Shown here: positions 9,079 to 17,065 of the stretch, piece by piece | Position numbering within the stretch: the stretch's first letter is position 1 | Layout of the letters: each line of letters opens with the position of its first letter | Source of the DNA: Aquabacterium sp029268225 | GTDB taxonomy: Bacteria > Pseudomonadota > Gammaproteobacteria > Burkholderiales > Burkholderiaceae_C | Direction: 5' to 3' | NCBI RefSeq assembly: GCF_037482285.1 | Contig: NZ_JBBEYB010000011.1 | Location: 1-64,000 of the forward strand | Length of the DNA: 64,000 bases | Notes under the pieces: generated by a model | Told to the model about the DNA's origin: nothing | Databases searched by the model: none | The model's input: only the letters and a program-made list of their open reading frames with translations | Program-made: the position numbers and the translations under genes

Positions 9079-10167
9079 TTAAACATTTGGGTCGACTTTG
9101 ACTTCAACCTTCGGTCGTTTCAAACGCTGTGCCCTACGTATTGCGCTAGCCGCATAGCCAGCAAGTTGACCGCGTAATGACCAACCTAAGGCGTCGATGA
9201 TTTGTTCCGGCGTCAGGCGGTGTCTTTCGCCAATTTCATCCTTGGCGAAACCTACATCTGCTTGGCCCTCGAGGGGCGAGGACGTGAAGAACTTCCCGAA
9301 TCTGGCCTTTAGATATTGAGGTTGTTGAACTGATATTATCTTATCAATTTTTTCTCTGAGGCGCCTGTCTGGGTTCCTGTTTTTCAAAAAATCTTCGGGC
9401 TTGTAGATGTATTGTGGTCCGCAAATGGAAAAGCGGCACCCTGAATATAGCGCATACAAGAAATGACTTCCCATTGTGTTTGAAGTCACTTGCTCGAATG
9501 CATCGAAAATACTCCTCATTCTTGTCAGGCTTGCTGCGTCGTCGGGTCGCGCTCCTTGGATTACCTTTAACCCTCGATCTTCAGCGGCGCGATGAATAGG
9601 TCCATTCCAATCGAGATAGAAGATGCTAACGTAAATTGATTCGTAATTATTTTTTATCGACTCAAGGTAATCCATGTATTCGGACTGACTTGTTGTTATT
9701 TTCTCCAATTCTGCGGAGTGAGGTGGGAATGCTAGCAAATTGTGGCGACTTCGCAACCCATGCTGTTTCTCTATGTAAGAAAATGGAAGGCCCCCTACAA
9801 AAGTGCGCTGGAACCCCTCATTAATAAGTGCTTTTTGCTCAGCGATGCTGCGAACGATAACTGTTACGTCACGTGGTAGCCCACCAAGGTGGAGGATGTC
9901 TGCTGATGGATGCTCATCCCAGATCCACCCATGCACCCATTCAGCAAAAGCGCGCCGACTTATACGTAGATCGCAGATATTATTCAAGACATGCAAAAAA
10001 CCATATCTTTCAATACTGCGATTTCCACTGAATGGATTGGGGGTTGGCAGCAGTTTGTTGAGTTCTTCGCTTGTTTGCCATGTCATGATCGATGATAGGT
10101 TATTTTTTGGTAAGTCATCACTACCCGTCGTGGAATCGGGGAGTTTTGAATTTATCTGCTCGCTCAT
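9079..10167 (-). CDS. Unknown protein behind legF; candidate sugar transferase
   Basis: I do not recognise the family with certainty. The 362-residue product is soluble, with no signal peptide or long hydrophobic helix. The stretch SNTMGSHFLYALYSGCRFSI near the centre resembles the donor-binding part of GT-B enzymes, where a conserved serine/glycine segment precedes a hydrophobic strand. It is the last gene of the leg operon and directly follows the CMP-sugar synthetase, the usual place for a nonulosonate transferase. The start at 10167 is supported by GAGGAAG a few bases upstream and overlaps the legF 3' end; an internal ATG at 10086 is the alternative. The DNA is clearly AT-richer than its neighbours, a sign of separate acquisition. 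Confidence 0.6.
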   Translation of the reverse strand: MSEQINSKLPDSTTGSDDLPKNNLSSIMTWQTSEELNKLLPTPNPFSGNRSIERYGFLHVLNNICDLRISRRAFAEWVHGWIWDEHPSADILHLGGLPRDVTVIVRSIAEQKALINEGFQRTFVGGLPFSYIEKQHGLRSRHNLLAFPPHSAELEKITTSQSEYMDYLESIKNNYESIYVSIFYLDWNGPIHRAAEDRGLKVIQGARPDDAASLTRMRSIFDAFEQVTSNTMGSHFLYALYSGCRFSICGPQYIYKPEDFLKNRNPDRRLREKIDKIISVQQPQYLKARFGKFFTSSPLEGQADVGFAKDEIGERHRLTPEQIIDALGWSLRGQLAGYAASAIRRAQRLKRPKVEVKVDPNV

Positions 10168-10873
10168 TGGGCTTCCTCGCCCAGTACGACGCCAGCGCCC
10201 AGTCGTCAACGGTATCAATGTCCAGGCTTTCACGACTGTCGGTCATGACATAGGGCAAGACGCCAGGGCGCACAATGGGCAGACCGCAGCGCACGTCCTC
10301 AGCGGGGATCACGTACAGTGCGCCGTTGAGCGCATAGGCTGACGGCAGATCCTGCGAGCGAAGGCCCAACGGTTCCCAACCTTGGCTCGGTTGCAGCGCG
10401 CCGTCACGCCAGGTGAAGGTCCAGGCAGGATGCGTGACTGCAGGGCTGACACTGACGACCGGGTAACGTACCTGACCGGTCTGCTCGCCGTAGGTCCGCA
10501 CTGCGCCGCGAATCGACTCGGTGCTGCGGAAGGGGCTGGTCGGCTGTAGCAGCAGCACCGCGTCAACTCGACCGTTTTCGCGTTCGTACCACGCCAGCGC
10601 GTGTGCAATGACGTCTGCGCTGCTGGCAGTGTCTGTGGCCAGCTCCGCCGGGCGCAACCAGGGCACCAGCGCACCGGCTGCGCGGGCAGCATCGGCGATT
10701 TCCTCGTCATCGGTGCTGACCAGCACGTCCATGAAGCAGCCGCTTTCGAGCGCCGTGTCGATCGTCCAAGCGATGAGCGGCTTGCCGCCCAGCGGTAGCA
10801 CGTTCTTGCGCGGAAGGCGCTTGCTGCCACCGCGCGCAGGAACGATGGCGAGGATGCGATTTTCAGATGGCAT
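10121..10873 (-). CDS. legF: CMP-legionaminic acid synthetase (NeuA/LegF family)
   Basis: The 250-residue protein activates a nonulosonic acid with CTP to give the CMP-sugar donor in the cytoplasm. The N-terminal nucleotide-binding signature AIVPARGGSKRLPRKN and the following GGKPLIAWTID are diagnostic for the acylneuraminate cytidylyltransferase family. LLLQPTSPFRS and the C-terminal ESLDIDTVDDW also fit. Legionaminate, rather than neuraminate, is inferred from the legB and legC genes in the same operon. The start overlaps the 3' end of the acyltransferase gene by 11 bases. The last 47 bases overlap the next gene. Confidence 0.9.
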   Translation of the reverse strand: MPSENRILAIVPARGGSKRLPRKNVLPLGGKPLIAWTIDTALESGCFMDVLVSTDDEEIADAARAAGALVPWLRPAELATDTASSADVIAHALAWYERENGRVDAVLLLQPTSPFRSTESIRGAVRTYGEQTGQVRYPVVSVSPAVTHPAWTFTWRDGALQPSQGWEPLGLRSQDLPSAYALNGALYVIPAEDVRCGLPIVRPGVLPYVMTDSRESLDIDTVDDWALASYWARKPNERADKFKTPRFHDG

Positions 10874-11941
10874 GGGCGGGCTGCGGCTGTGGCCGCGTGA
10901 GGCGCTTGCCGATCTGCATCATCGGTAGTTCAATGCGGTGGTAAACAACCAAAGAGACGAGCAATGTCAGCGCAATCGTGAGTGGGATCAACACAAATAC
11001 ACCTGCATCAGGAAGGGCGCGATGACATACCAAACGTACCAGCGGATGCAGCAGATAGACACCATACGTCGCTAAACCGAGTTGCGTCAGGGGTGTCGCT
11101 AGAGCGCGGGGCAAATCCAATTCCAATTTATAGAAAGAGAGCACCAGAAGTACTGCTGCCGCACTGAAAACGAAGCGGTTCAGCCCTGTCACGATCAGTA
11201 TCTGATCTCCACTGACTGGGTACAGCGAGAATGTGGCCAGGGCAACGACCATCGCCGCCAGCGCGCCCCCGCGTGACCATCTCTGGCCTGCAGTGTTGTA
11301 ATAAAGCGAGATGCCGAACACGAAGAGAAAGAGATTATTGAATGGGTTGACGTAAAGGGCCCACTGGGCCGCCAACGTGGCCGTGGGATTCAACCAACTG
11401 AATGCGAATCCTGCCCCTACGGCCAACGCCAGAAGTAATAATAAATTCCCAAAACCTACGCTGCGGTTGTAGGCCACCACAATGATTGGCGTCAGACTGT
11501 AATAGACCATCTCGTTGCCGATGGACCATGCGCCGGTGTTGATGTAACCGGTCGGCAGAATAAACCCATACAGCGTGGTCAGGTTCAGCAGAATTTGTTG
11601 CCAACCAGGTGCCCCCCCCCCAAGGCTCGTATCAAAGTCATCGCGATCACAGCTATCCAGAGTACGGGCCAGATTCGGAAGACCCGCCGTACGCCAAAGC
11701 GCCACACGCTGCTCCAGTCCGAGAAATAGCGGTGGTACGCCAAGGCGATGCTGAGCCCGGACAGGACAAAAAACATCGACACGCTATAAGCACCGAGCCG
11801 TCCCAGTAGGGTGTCGGACTTCAGTGGCGCGATGTCCCACCCGATGAGGTGGTACAGCATGATCGACACGGCCAGCAACCCACGCAGCCAGTCGAGCGGC
11901 TCGTACCGAGTTGCGACCGCTTTGGCGACGGGATCAGCCAC
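10863..11941 (-). pseudogene. Phase-variable acyltransferase 3 family gene, out of frame here
   Basis: Two reading frames together make one membrane O-acyltransferase of about 360 residues. The first (GTG at 11941, overlapping the ptmE stop by 8 bases) contains DWLRGLLAVSIMLYH and MFFVLSGLSIALAY, the conserved opening of the OafA family. It runs into a run of ten G and stops at 11585. The second frame resumes at the tract and covers the remaining helices (TGAWSIGNEMVYY, YGVYLLHPLVRLV) to 10863. Eleven or eight G would join them as Leu-Gly-Gly-Gly-Ala-Pro-Gly-Trp. The gene sits between ptmE and legF, so the likely role is O-acetylation of legionaminic acid or of the polymer. A sequencing error in the homopolymer is the main alternative. 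Confidence 0.82.
11612..11621. repeat. Homopolymer of ten C (ten G on the coding strand)
   Basis: Ten consecutive C on the plus strand lie inside the acyltransferase gene, about 110 codons after its start. It is the longest single-base run that I noticed in the window. Runs of this kind change length by slipped-strand mispairing and switch genes on and off in polysaccharide loci of host-associated bacteria. The present length puts the two halves of the gene out of frame. Confidence 0.9.
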
Positions 11942-12989
11942 GTAGCACCCCGCCGATCTCTTCTTGTGCGCGCTTGAAGTCTTCCATGCGACCGATGTCA
12001 AGCCAGTACTCGTGAACCGGGAACATGGTCACGTTCTCGTCTTGGGCGATCGCCTCTTCCAGCAAAGTCGGCATGTCCAGCCGTGTGTTTGGCTTGACGC
12101 GCTTGACCAACTCTGGCGACAGGACATAGACGCCCGCATTCACAAAGAACTTCTGAACCGGCTTTTCGACCATGGATCGGATCAAGTGGCCTTCACTTTG
12201 AACCACGCCGTAGGGCACCTGGTATTCGTACTCTCGCACGCACATGGTGGCCACACCGTTATGTGATGTGTGGAACTGCAGCAGTTCCTGATAGTTGAGC
12301 GTGGTCAGCAAATCGCCGTTCATCACGAAGATGGGCTCGTTGATCTCATCTTGCGGCAACAGGCCCAGCGCACCACCCGTGCCAAGCGGCGTTTCCTCAT
12401 GGGTGTAGCGGATGCTCACGCCCCAGCGTTCGCCGTCACCAAAATGGTCTCGCACCATTTCAGGCAGGTAGTGCGTGGAGATGAAGAACCTGTGAAAGCC
12501 TGCCTTGATGAAGCTTTCGAGGATCAACTCCAAAATGGGTTTGTCCCCGACCTTGAGCAAGGGCTTGGGGCAGTCATTCGTCAGCGGATGAAGCCGTGTG
12601 CCAAAACCACCGGCCATCAGAAATACGGGATTGCTGATCAGTCGCTTGTCGAGCAGGCCGTGCAGGGTTTCAAGGCCAATGACTTGGCCCTGCTCGTTCA
12701 CCACAGGAAGTTGGAGCAGTTGCATGCGCTCCATCACCGCCAAACTCCGCTCGCGATTCCAGTCCTTTTGGGCAACCTGTGGCGCTTTGCACATGACCTG
12801 ATCCACCGGAATGCTCAGGGGCAAATGCTTGAGCAAAGCGCGGCGGACATCGCCATCCGTGAGCGTGCCCAGCAGGTGTCGCGTGTCATCGACGATGAGC
12901 GCAATGCGCAGCGCGCTGCGATCCATGGTGGCGATGGCCTCTTCAAGCGTAGCTTGCGGGCCTGTGAGGGCTGAGTCCCAATTTTTCAT
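11934..12989 (-). CDS. ptmE: CBS-domain sugar-1-phosphate nucleotidyltransferase (PtmE-like)
   Basis: The 351-residue protein has two CBS motifs in the first 120 residues (TLTDGDVRRALLKHLPLS is the clearest). A nucleotidyltransferase domain follows, starting FLMAGGFGTRLHPLT near residue 123, with CPKPLLKVGDKPIL and a later FVMNGDLLT. In Campylobacter jejuni PtmE is a glucosamine-1-phosphate guanylyltransferase that feeds a GDP-linked legionaminic route, and its operon position here supports the same job. I chose the ATG at 12989 because it falls 19 bases after legH, whereas the upstream start would lie inside legH. No ptmA or ptmF is seen nearby, so glucosamine-1-phosphate would have to come from elsewhere, for example GlmM. 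Confidence 0.87.
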   Translation of the reverse strand: MKNWDSALTGPQATLEEAIATMDRSALRIALIVDDTRHLLGTLTDGDVRRALLKHLPLSIPVDQVMCKAPQVAQKDWNRERSLAVMERMQLLQLPVVNEQGQVIGLETLHGLLDKRLISNPVFLMAGGFGTRLHPLTNDCPKPLLKVGDKPILELILESFIKAGFHRFFISTHYLPEMVRDHFGDGERWGVSIRYTHEETPLGTGGALGLLPQDEINEPIFVMNGDLLTTLNYQELLQFHTSHNGVATMCVREYEYQVPYGVVQSEGHLIRSMVEKPVQKFFVNAGVYVLSPELVKRVKPNTRLDMPTLLEEAIAQDENVTMFPVHEYWLDIGRMEDFKRAQEEIGGVLRG

Positions 12990-13008
12990 TTGTGCTTTCA
13001 CTGGCCTG

Positions 13009-13674
13009 TCAGTGGCGAAGATGTTTGAGGTGACCAGCGGCACACCGCATGGTCAGTCCGGCGTCCAGATCGCGGGTGAGGGTCACCCCGGCGCCCACAA
13101 CTGCACCGGCACCGACGCGTATGCCTTGGATGATCACGGCGCCGGCGCCGATGAAGGCACCTTCGCCGACCTGCACGCCGCCACACAGGGTTGCGCCTGG
13201 CGCAATGTGGACGTGTTGACCAATGACGCAGTCGTGATCAACGCTGGCGCGTGTGTTGATGATGACATTGCGGTTGACACGGCAATCTGGCTGGACGATG
13301 GCCCCTGCCATGACCTGCACGCCATCGGCCAGCCTGGCGCTGCCGGCCACCCAGGCTGCAGGATGAACCAAGGGAGGGAACATGAAGCCAGCCGTGTTTA
13401 GACGTTCGTGAAGATCGCTTCGCGCCTGGCTGCCCACCAGTTGTCCGATGCCATTGACCAAGCCAACGCTGCTTGGGTCAATTTCCTCCAGCGCATCGTC
13501 GCCGCCCAGTACGGGTAAGCCACGCCAGGTTGTTTCCCCTTGGCTAGCGAGTTGGGGGTCACAAACACCGAGAAACTGCCGTCCCGAAGCTTGAGCCAGC
13601 TCTTGCAGCACGCGCGCGTGTCCACCAGCGCCGATCAGGATCAGGGGAAAGTCTGTGCCGAGTGGGCGGTTCAT
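13009..13674 (-). CDS. legH: NeuD/PglD-like sugar N-acetyltransferase
   Basis: The 221-residue protein combines an N-terminal Rossmann-like part (LILIGAGGHARVLQELA) with a C-terminal left-handed beta helix of hexapeptide repeats (VNRNVIINTRASVDHDCVIG onward; IGAGAVIIQG). This is the NeuD/PglD architecture. In a legionaminic route such enzymes put an acetyl group from acetyl-CoA on the 4-amino group made by LegC. The alternative is O-acetylation of the finished acid, as some NeuD proteins do. The start at 13674 overlaps the legI stop by ATGA. Confidence 0.85.
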   Translation of the reverse strand: MNRPLGTDFPLILIGAGGHARVLQELAQASGRQFLGVCDPQLASQGETTWRGLPVLGGDDALEEIDPSSVGLVNGIGQLVGSQARSDLHERLNTAGFMFPPLVHPAAWVAGSARLADGVQVMAGAIVQPDCRVNRNVIINTRASVDHDCVIGQHVHIAPGATLCGGVQVGEGAFIGAGAVIIQGIRVGAGAVVGAGVTLTRDLDAGLTMRCAAGHLKHLRH

Positions 13675-14750
13675 GGCTCGATGACATCCCCGATGACATA
13701 GGCGCGAGTGGCAGTCTGATTGACCAAACCCCACAAGGCCGTGGGTTGCAGGCCGCGACCACAGCGTGCGGTGCTCAAGTCAGCGCGCGTGATCATGGCA
13801 CCTGCCTCGATGGTGCGTGCAGCAATCACCTGTTGCCGCGCGGCTTGGCGGGTGTCCCACTCGCTGGGCTGCGGGCTCTTGCTGCCATCACCAAAAGCCA
13901 CTTGCAGTGCACGGATCTGCTGGACCATTTTAGCCAACTCGGCTGGCTCCAGCGAGGCTTTGTGGTCGGGGCCAGGCAGGTTTCTGTCGAGGGTGAAGTG
14001 CTTTTCAATGACGCGGGCGCCACGTGCGACCGCGGCAATCGGAATCAATATGCCTTCGGTGTGATCGGAATATCCCACCGCCAGTCCGAAGGACGTCGCC
14101 AGGGTGTCCATCGCGCGCAGGTTCACTTCGTTGAAAGGGGTGGGGTACTGAGATGTGCAGTGCAGCAGGGTGACGTGGTGGCGCAGGCTGTTGCGCCACT
14201 CGGGGCGACTCCAGCCGCGCCAGACTTCGTCGACGGAGGTCGGTTCGGCATCGGCATTCAGTGCATGTGCCACGATGGCCAAGCCCTGTTCAACCTCAGC
14301 GAGCGTCGCCATACCGGTAGACAGTACCAGTGGCTTGCCGGTGCGAGCAAACTGCCACAGCAGCGGGCCGTTGGTCAGCTCGCCCGACGGGATCTTGAAC
14401 AACGGCATGCCCAACTCAACAAGGAAGGCCAGGCTCTCGACATCAAAGGCCGTGGACAGGAATTCGATGCCGTGGTTGCGCGCGTGAGTCTGCAGTTCGT
14501 GGTGCCAAGCTTGTGGGAGCTCCAGCTTCTTGAGCATGGCCAACTGACTTTCTGCGGCGTCGGTACTCTGCTTCTGGTAGGCCGCTTTGGGCGCACTTTT
14601 GGAGGCAAGCTTAGCGGCATCAAACGTCTGGAACTTGACTGCATCAGCCCCCGCTTTGGCTGCGGCCTCGACCAACGCAAACGCAAGGTCACGCTGGCCG
14701 TTGTGGTTCACACCCGCTTCGGCAATGACGTAAACAGGGGCTGTGCTCAT
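13671..14750 (-). CDS. legI: Legionaminic acid synthase (NeuB family)
   Basis: The 359-residue enzyme condenses phosphoenolpyruvate with a 6-deoxy-mannosamine derivative to form the nine-carbon acid. The TIM-barrel part begins YVIAEAGVNHNGQRDLA and has KFQTFDAAKLAS, FKIPSGELTN, LSTGMATLAEVE and YSDHTEGI, all standard NeuB motifs. A C-terminal SAF domain (roughly residues 290-350, antifreeze-like) caps the active site of the partner subunit in the known dimers. The length is usual for the family. ATGA overlaps join it to legG and legH. Confidence 0.9.
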   Translation of the reverse strand: MSTAPVYVIAEAGVNHNGQRDLAFALVEAAAKAGADAVKFQTFDAAKLASKSAPKAAYQKQSTDAAESQLAMLKKLELPQAWHHELQTHARNHGIEFLSTAFDVESLAFLVELGMPLFKIPSGELTNGPLLWQFARTGKPLVLSTGMATLAEVEQGLAIVAHALNADAEPTSVDEVWRGWSRPEWRNSLRHHVTLLHCTSQYPTPFNEVNLRAMDTLATSFGLAVGYSDHTEGILIPIAAVARGARVIEKHFTLDRNLPGPDHKASLEPAELAKMVQQIRALQVAFGDGSKSPQPSEWDTRQAARQQVIAARTIEAGAMITRADLSTARCGRGLQPTALWGLVNQTATRAYVIGDVIEP

Positions 14751-15910
14751 GGCCGAGGCTCCAAGTCGTGGAAATGCTTGTGGAAGGGGCCCGAGTGTTT
14801 TTCAATGACGCGGACGATTTGCTCGGACGCATTGCCTTGCCCATATGGGTTTGACACAGTTCGGCAGGTGGATGCGAACTCCGCCGACACGGCGGTGGCG
14901 ATGGCTTGGTAGATCGACTCGGCGTCCGGTGCGCAGTGGAGCACCGAGTTCGCGGCAAGGCGGCCCAATTGGCGGCTGCCGATGTTCACAGTCGGGATGC
15001 CAAACGAAGGCGCTTCGATGATGCCGCTGGACGAATTGCCGATCATTGCCGCTGTGCGGCTGAGAGCACTCAGATAGCGCCGGAAACCCAGAGACGGGAT
15101 CGCAAGCACGCGTTCAGGTTCGCGGCTGGCGTAATCCTCCAGGATGGGGATGATGGCGCGGCCACCGTTGTCGGCATTGGGATAGGTCAAGATCACTTGA
15201 TGATCTGGGAAGCGATCCAAGGCAGCCAACAGGGCGAGAAAGCTGATTTCCGGGTCTTCATCGGCCAGCGTGACGGGGTGGTAAGTGACCAGGAAGTAAG
15301 GTTCCCGCAACGCGAATCCTAGGCTCTCCGATAGGGCCGCCTGGGACATGGGTACGTTGCGCTGCAGGTGGTCGAGGCCGACTGCCCCAACGTTGAAGAC
15401 CGTCCCGGGCGCTTCACCCATCTGGATCACTCGCTGACGATATGGCTCGGCAGCGGTGAAGTGCAGGCTGGACATCTTGGTGATCGCATGGCGAATGGCG
15501 TCGTCGTAGGCACCTTCGGTGATTTCTCCACCATGCAGATGCGCCACCGGTATGCGCATGATGAGTGCAGCTTGCACCACCGCGAGGGCTTCAAATCTAT
15601 CACCCAGGACCACGAGCATGTCCGGCTTGAGCCTGTCCAGGGCATCCGCAAAGCCGATGGTGCCCAGGCCCATGGACTTGACCACGCCGACCGGTGTGTC
15701 TGAGGACAGCAGCATCTCGACCTTGGCGTCGACCGGGAAGCCATCGGCCTCTACCTGCCGCCACGTCTCACCAAACTCTGGTGAGAGGTGCATGCCACTG
15801 ACGATGACCTGCAGAGTCAGCTGGTCGCTGGCCTGGATGTCTTTCATCAGCCAGTAGAGGAGCCCATACTCGGCTCGGGTACCGGTGAAAACAGCGATAC
15901 GGCGCTTCAT
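14747..15910 (-). CDS. legG: NDP-sugar hydrolysing 2-epimerase (NeuC/LegG family)
   Basis: The 387-residue GT-B fold enzyme removes the nucleotide and inverts C2 of the diacetylated sugar, giving the mannosamine-type substrate of LegI. It begins RIAVFTGTRAEYGLLYWLM, and HLHGGEITEGAYDDAIRHAI carries the conserved His and acidic residues. GNSSSGIIEAPSFGIPTVNIG is the C-terminal nucleotide-binding segment. A NeuC-type hydrolase is what separates a legionaminic route from a pseudaminic route, which uses the unrelated PseG. The start overlaps the legC stop by ATGA. Confidence 0.9.
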   Translation of the reverse strand: MKRRIAVFTGTRAEYGLLYWLMKDIQASDQLTLQVIVSGMHLSPEFGETWRQVEADGFPVDAKVEMLLSSDTPVGVVKSMGLGTIGFADALDRLKPDMLVVLGDRFEALAVVQAALIMRIPVAHLHGGEITEGAYDDAIRHAITKMSSLHFTAAEPYRQRVIQMGEAPGTVFNVGAVGLDHLQRNVPMSQAALSESLGFALREPYFLVTYHPVTLADEDPEISFLALLAALDRFPDHQVILTYPNADNGGRAIIPILEDYASREPERVLAIPSLGFRRYLSALSRTAAMIGNSSSGIIEAPSFGIPTVNIGSRQLGRLAANSVLHCAPDAESIYQAIATAVSAEFASTCRTVSNPYGQGNASEQIVRVIEKHSGPFHKHFHDLEPRP

Positions 15911-17058
15911 ACGACGAGGTCTGGCAAAACGCTGCTAGGCAGATTGACAACCCTGGCCTCCAACCACTCGGCGTTGCTCAGTTCACCCTTGCGGCAGTGT
16001 GCGTAGATGGGCAGGTGGTTCATCAGCGCCCAGATTGGGCGGCTCATCACCCCGCGGTCGTTCGTGGCCTTGAGTAGGGCGTCGCGTTGCTCATGCCCTT
16101 CGCAGATGACCGCATTGAGCCAGTAGTTGGAGCGGCAGTCTGCGGGTTCGGTGAAGAATTTCAGATCACTGCCCTGAAAGTGCTCAGCGTAGCGGGCGGC
16201 CAACTCCCGCTTGTTGGCGATGAACGCTTCCAGTTGCTCCAATTGCGCGCAACCCAGCGCAGCATTGAGGTTGGGTAGACGGTAGTTGTAGCCCACCTCG
16301 TCATGCACGTATTCGTAGGGGTGTGGCTTCTTGGCTGTGGTGGTGAGGTGCTTGGCATGGGTGCCCAGAGCCTCGTTAGCGAGGATCATGCCGCCGCCGC
16401 CGGTGGTGATGATTTTGTTGCCGTTGAAGCTGAGCGTGCCCAAGGCACCGAAGGTCCCGGTGTGGCGGCCCTTGTAGAAGCTGCCCAGTGACTCGGCGGC
16501 GTCTTCGACCAGAACGATCTGCCAACGGGCACAGACACTGACCAAGCCATCGAGGTCAGCCGGGTGACCAAAGGTGTGCATTGGCACGCAGGCGCGGATC
16601 ACTTTGCCGTCGGATCGGGTGCGACACAGACCGTCATCGCCGACTTCTGCGTGCTCGGTCAACCAGGCGTCCAGCGCCGTGGGAGACAGTCCAAGTGTGT
16701 GCCGGTCTACATCAATAAACAAAGGCTCGGCACTGCAATAGGCAATGGCGTTGCAGGTGGCGACAAAGGTGAGGGGCTGAGTGACGACCAACTCGCCCGG
16801 CAGAACGCCTGCCAGCTTCAGGGAAATGTGCAGAGCCGCTGTGCCATTCACGGTGGCGACTGCCCTGGGGCTGCCGGTGTAGGCGGCCATGTCACGCTCA
16901 AACCGGTCCACGAAGGCTCCGACGCTGGACACGAAGGTGGATTCGATGGTGTCCGTCACATAGTCACGCTCATGTCCCGCAAAAACCGGGGCATGAAGCG
17001 GGATGAAGTCATCGCTGCGATATTGCTCGCGGATGAACTGGACCAGTGCGTTGAACAT
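15907..17058 (-). CDS. legC: PLP-dependent C4 sugar aminotransferase (LegC)
   Basis: The 383-residue DegT/DnrJ/EryC1/StrS enzyme transfers an amino group from glutamate to the 4-keto sugar made by LegB. The PLP-binding lysine is Lys215 in LSFNGNKIITTGGGG; an Asn-Lys context is frequent in this branch. VEDAAESLGS supplies the ring-contacting Asp, and TVNGTAALHISLKLAGV the phosphate-binding part. The N-terminal FIPLHAPVFAGHERDYV also matches LegC-type proteins. It is followed by legG with ATGA overlap and preceded by legB with a 7-base gap. Confidence 0.9.
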   Translation of the reverse strand: MFNALVQFIREQYRSDDFIPLHAPVFAGHERDYVTDTIESTFVSSVGAFVDRFERDMAAYTGSPRAVATVNGTAALHISLKLAGVLPGELVVTQPLTFVATCNAIAYCSAEPLFIDVDRHTLGLSPTALDAWLTEHAEVGDDGLCRTRSDGKVIRACVPMHTFGHPADLDGLVSVCARWQIVLVEDAAESLGSFYKGRHTGTFGALGTLSFNGNKIITTGGGGMILANEALGTHAKHLTTTAKKPHPYEYVHDEVGYNYRLPNLNAALGCAQLEQLEAFIANKRELAARYAEHFQGSDLKFFTEPADCRSNYWLNAVICEGHEQRDALLKATNDRGVMSRPIWALMNHLPIYAHCRKGELSNAEWLEARVVNLPSSVLPDLVV

Positions 17059-17065
17059 GGGCAGG

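Noticed and set aside
8856..9101. Plus-strand frame of 81 codons in the gap between the GT4 gene and the unknown gene
   Set aside because: No ribosome-binding site and no family features; it also runs into the 3' end of the opposite-strand gene.
13671..14750. Sialic (neuraminic) acid synthase as the reading of the NeuB homologue
   Set aside because: LegB-type dehydratase and LegC-type aminotransferase genes in the same operon would be pointless for neuraminic acid. Pseudaminic acid is disfavoured because the hydrolase is NeuC-like, not PseG-like.
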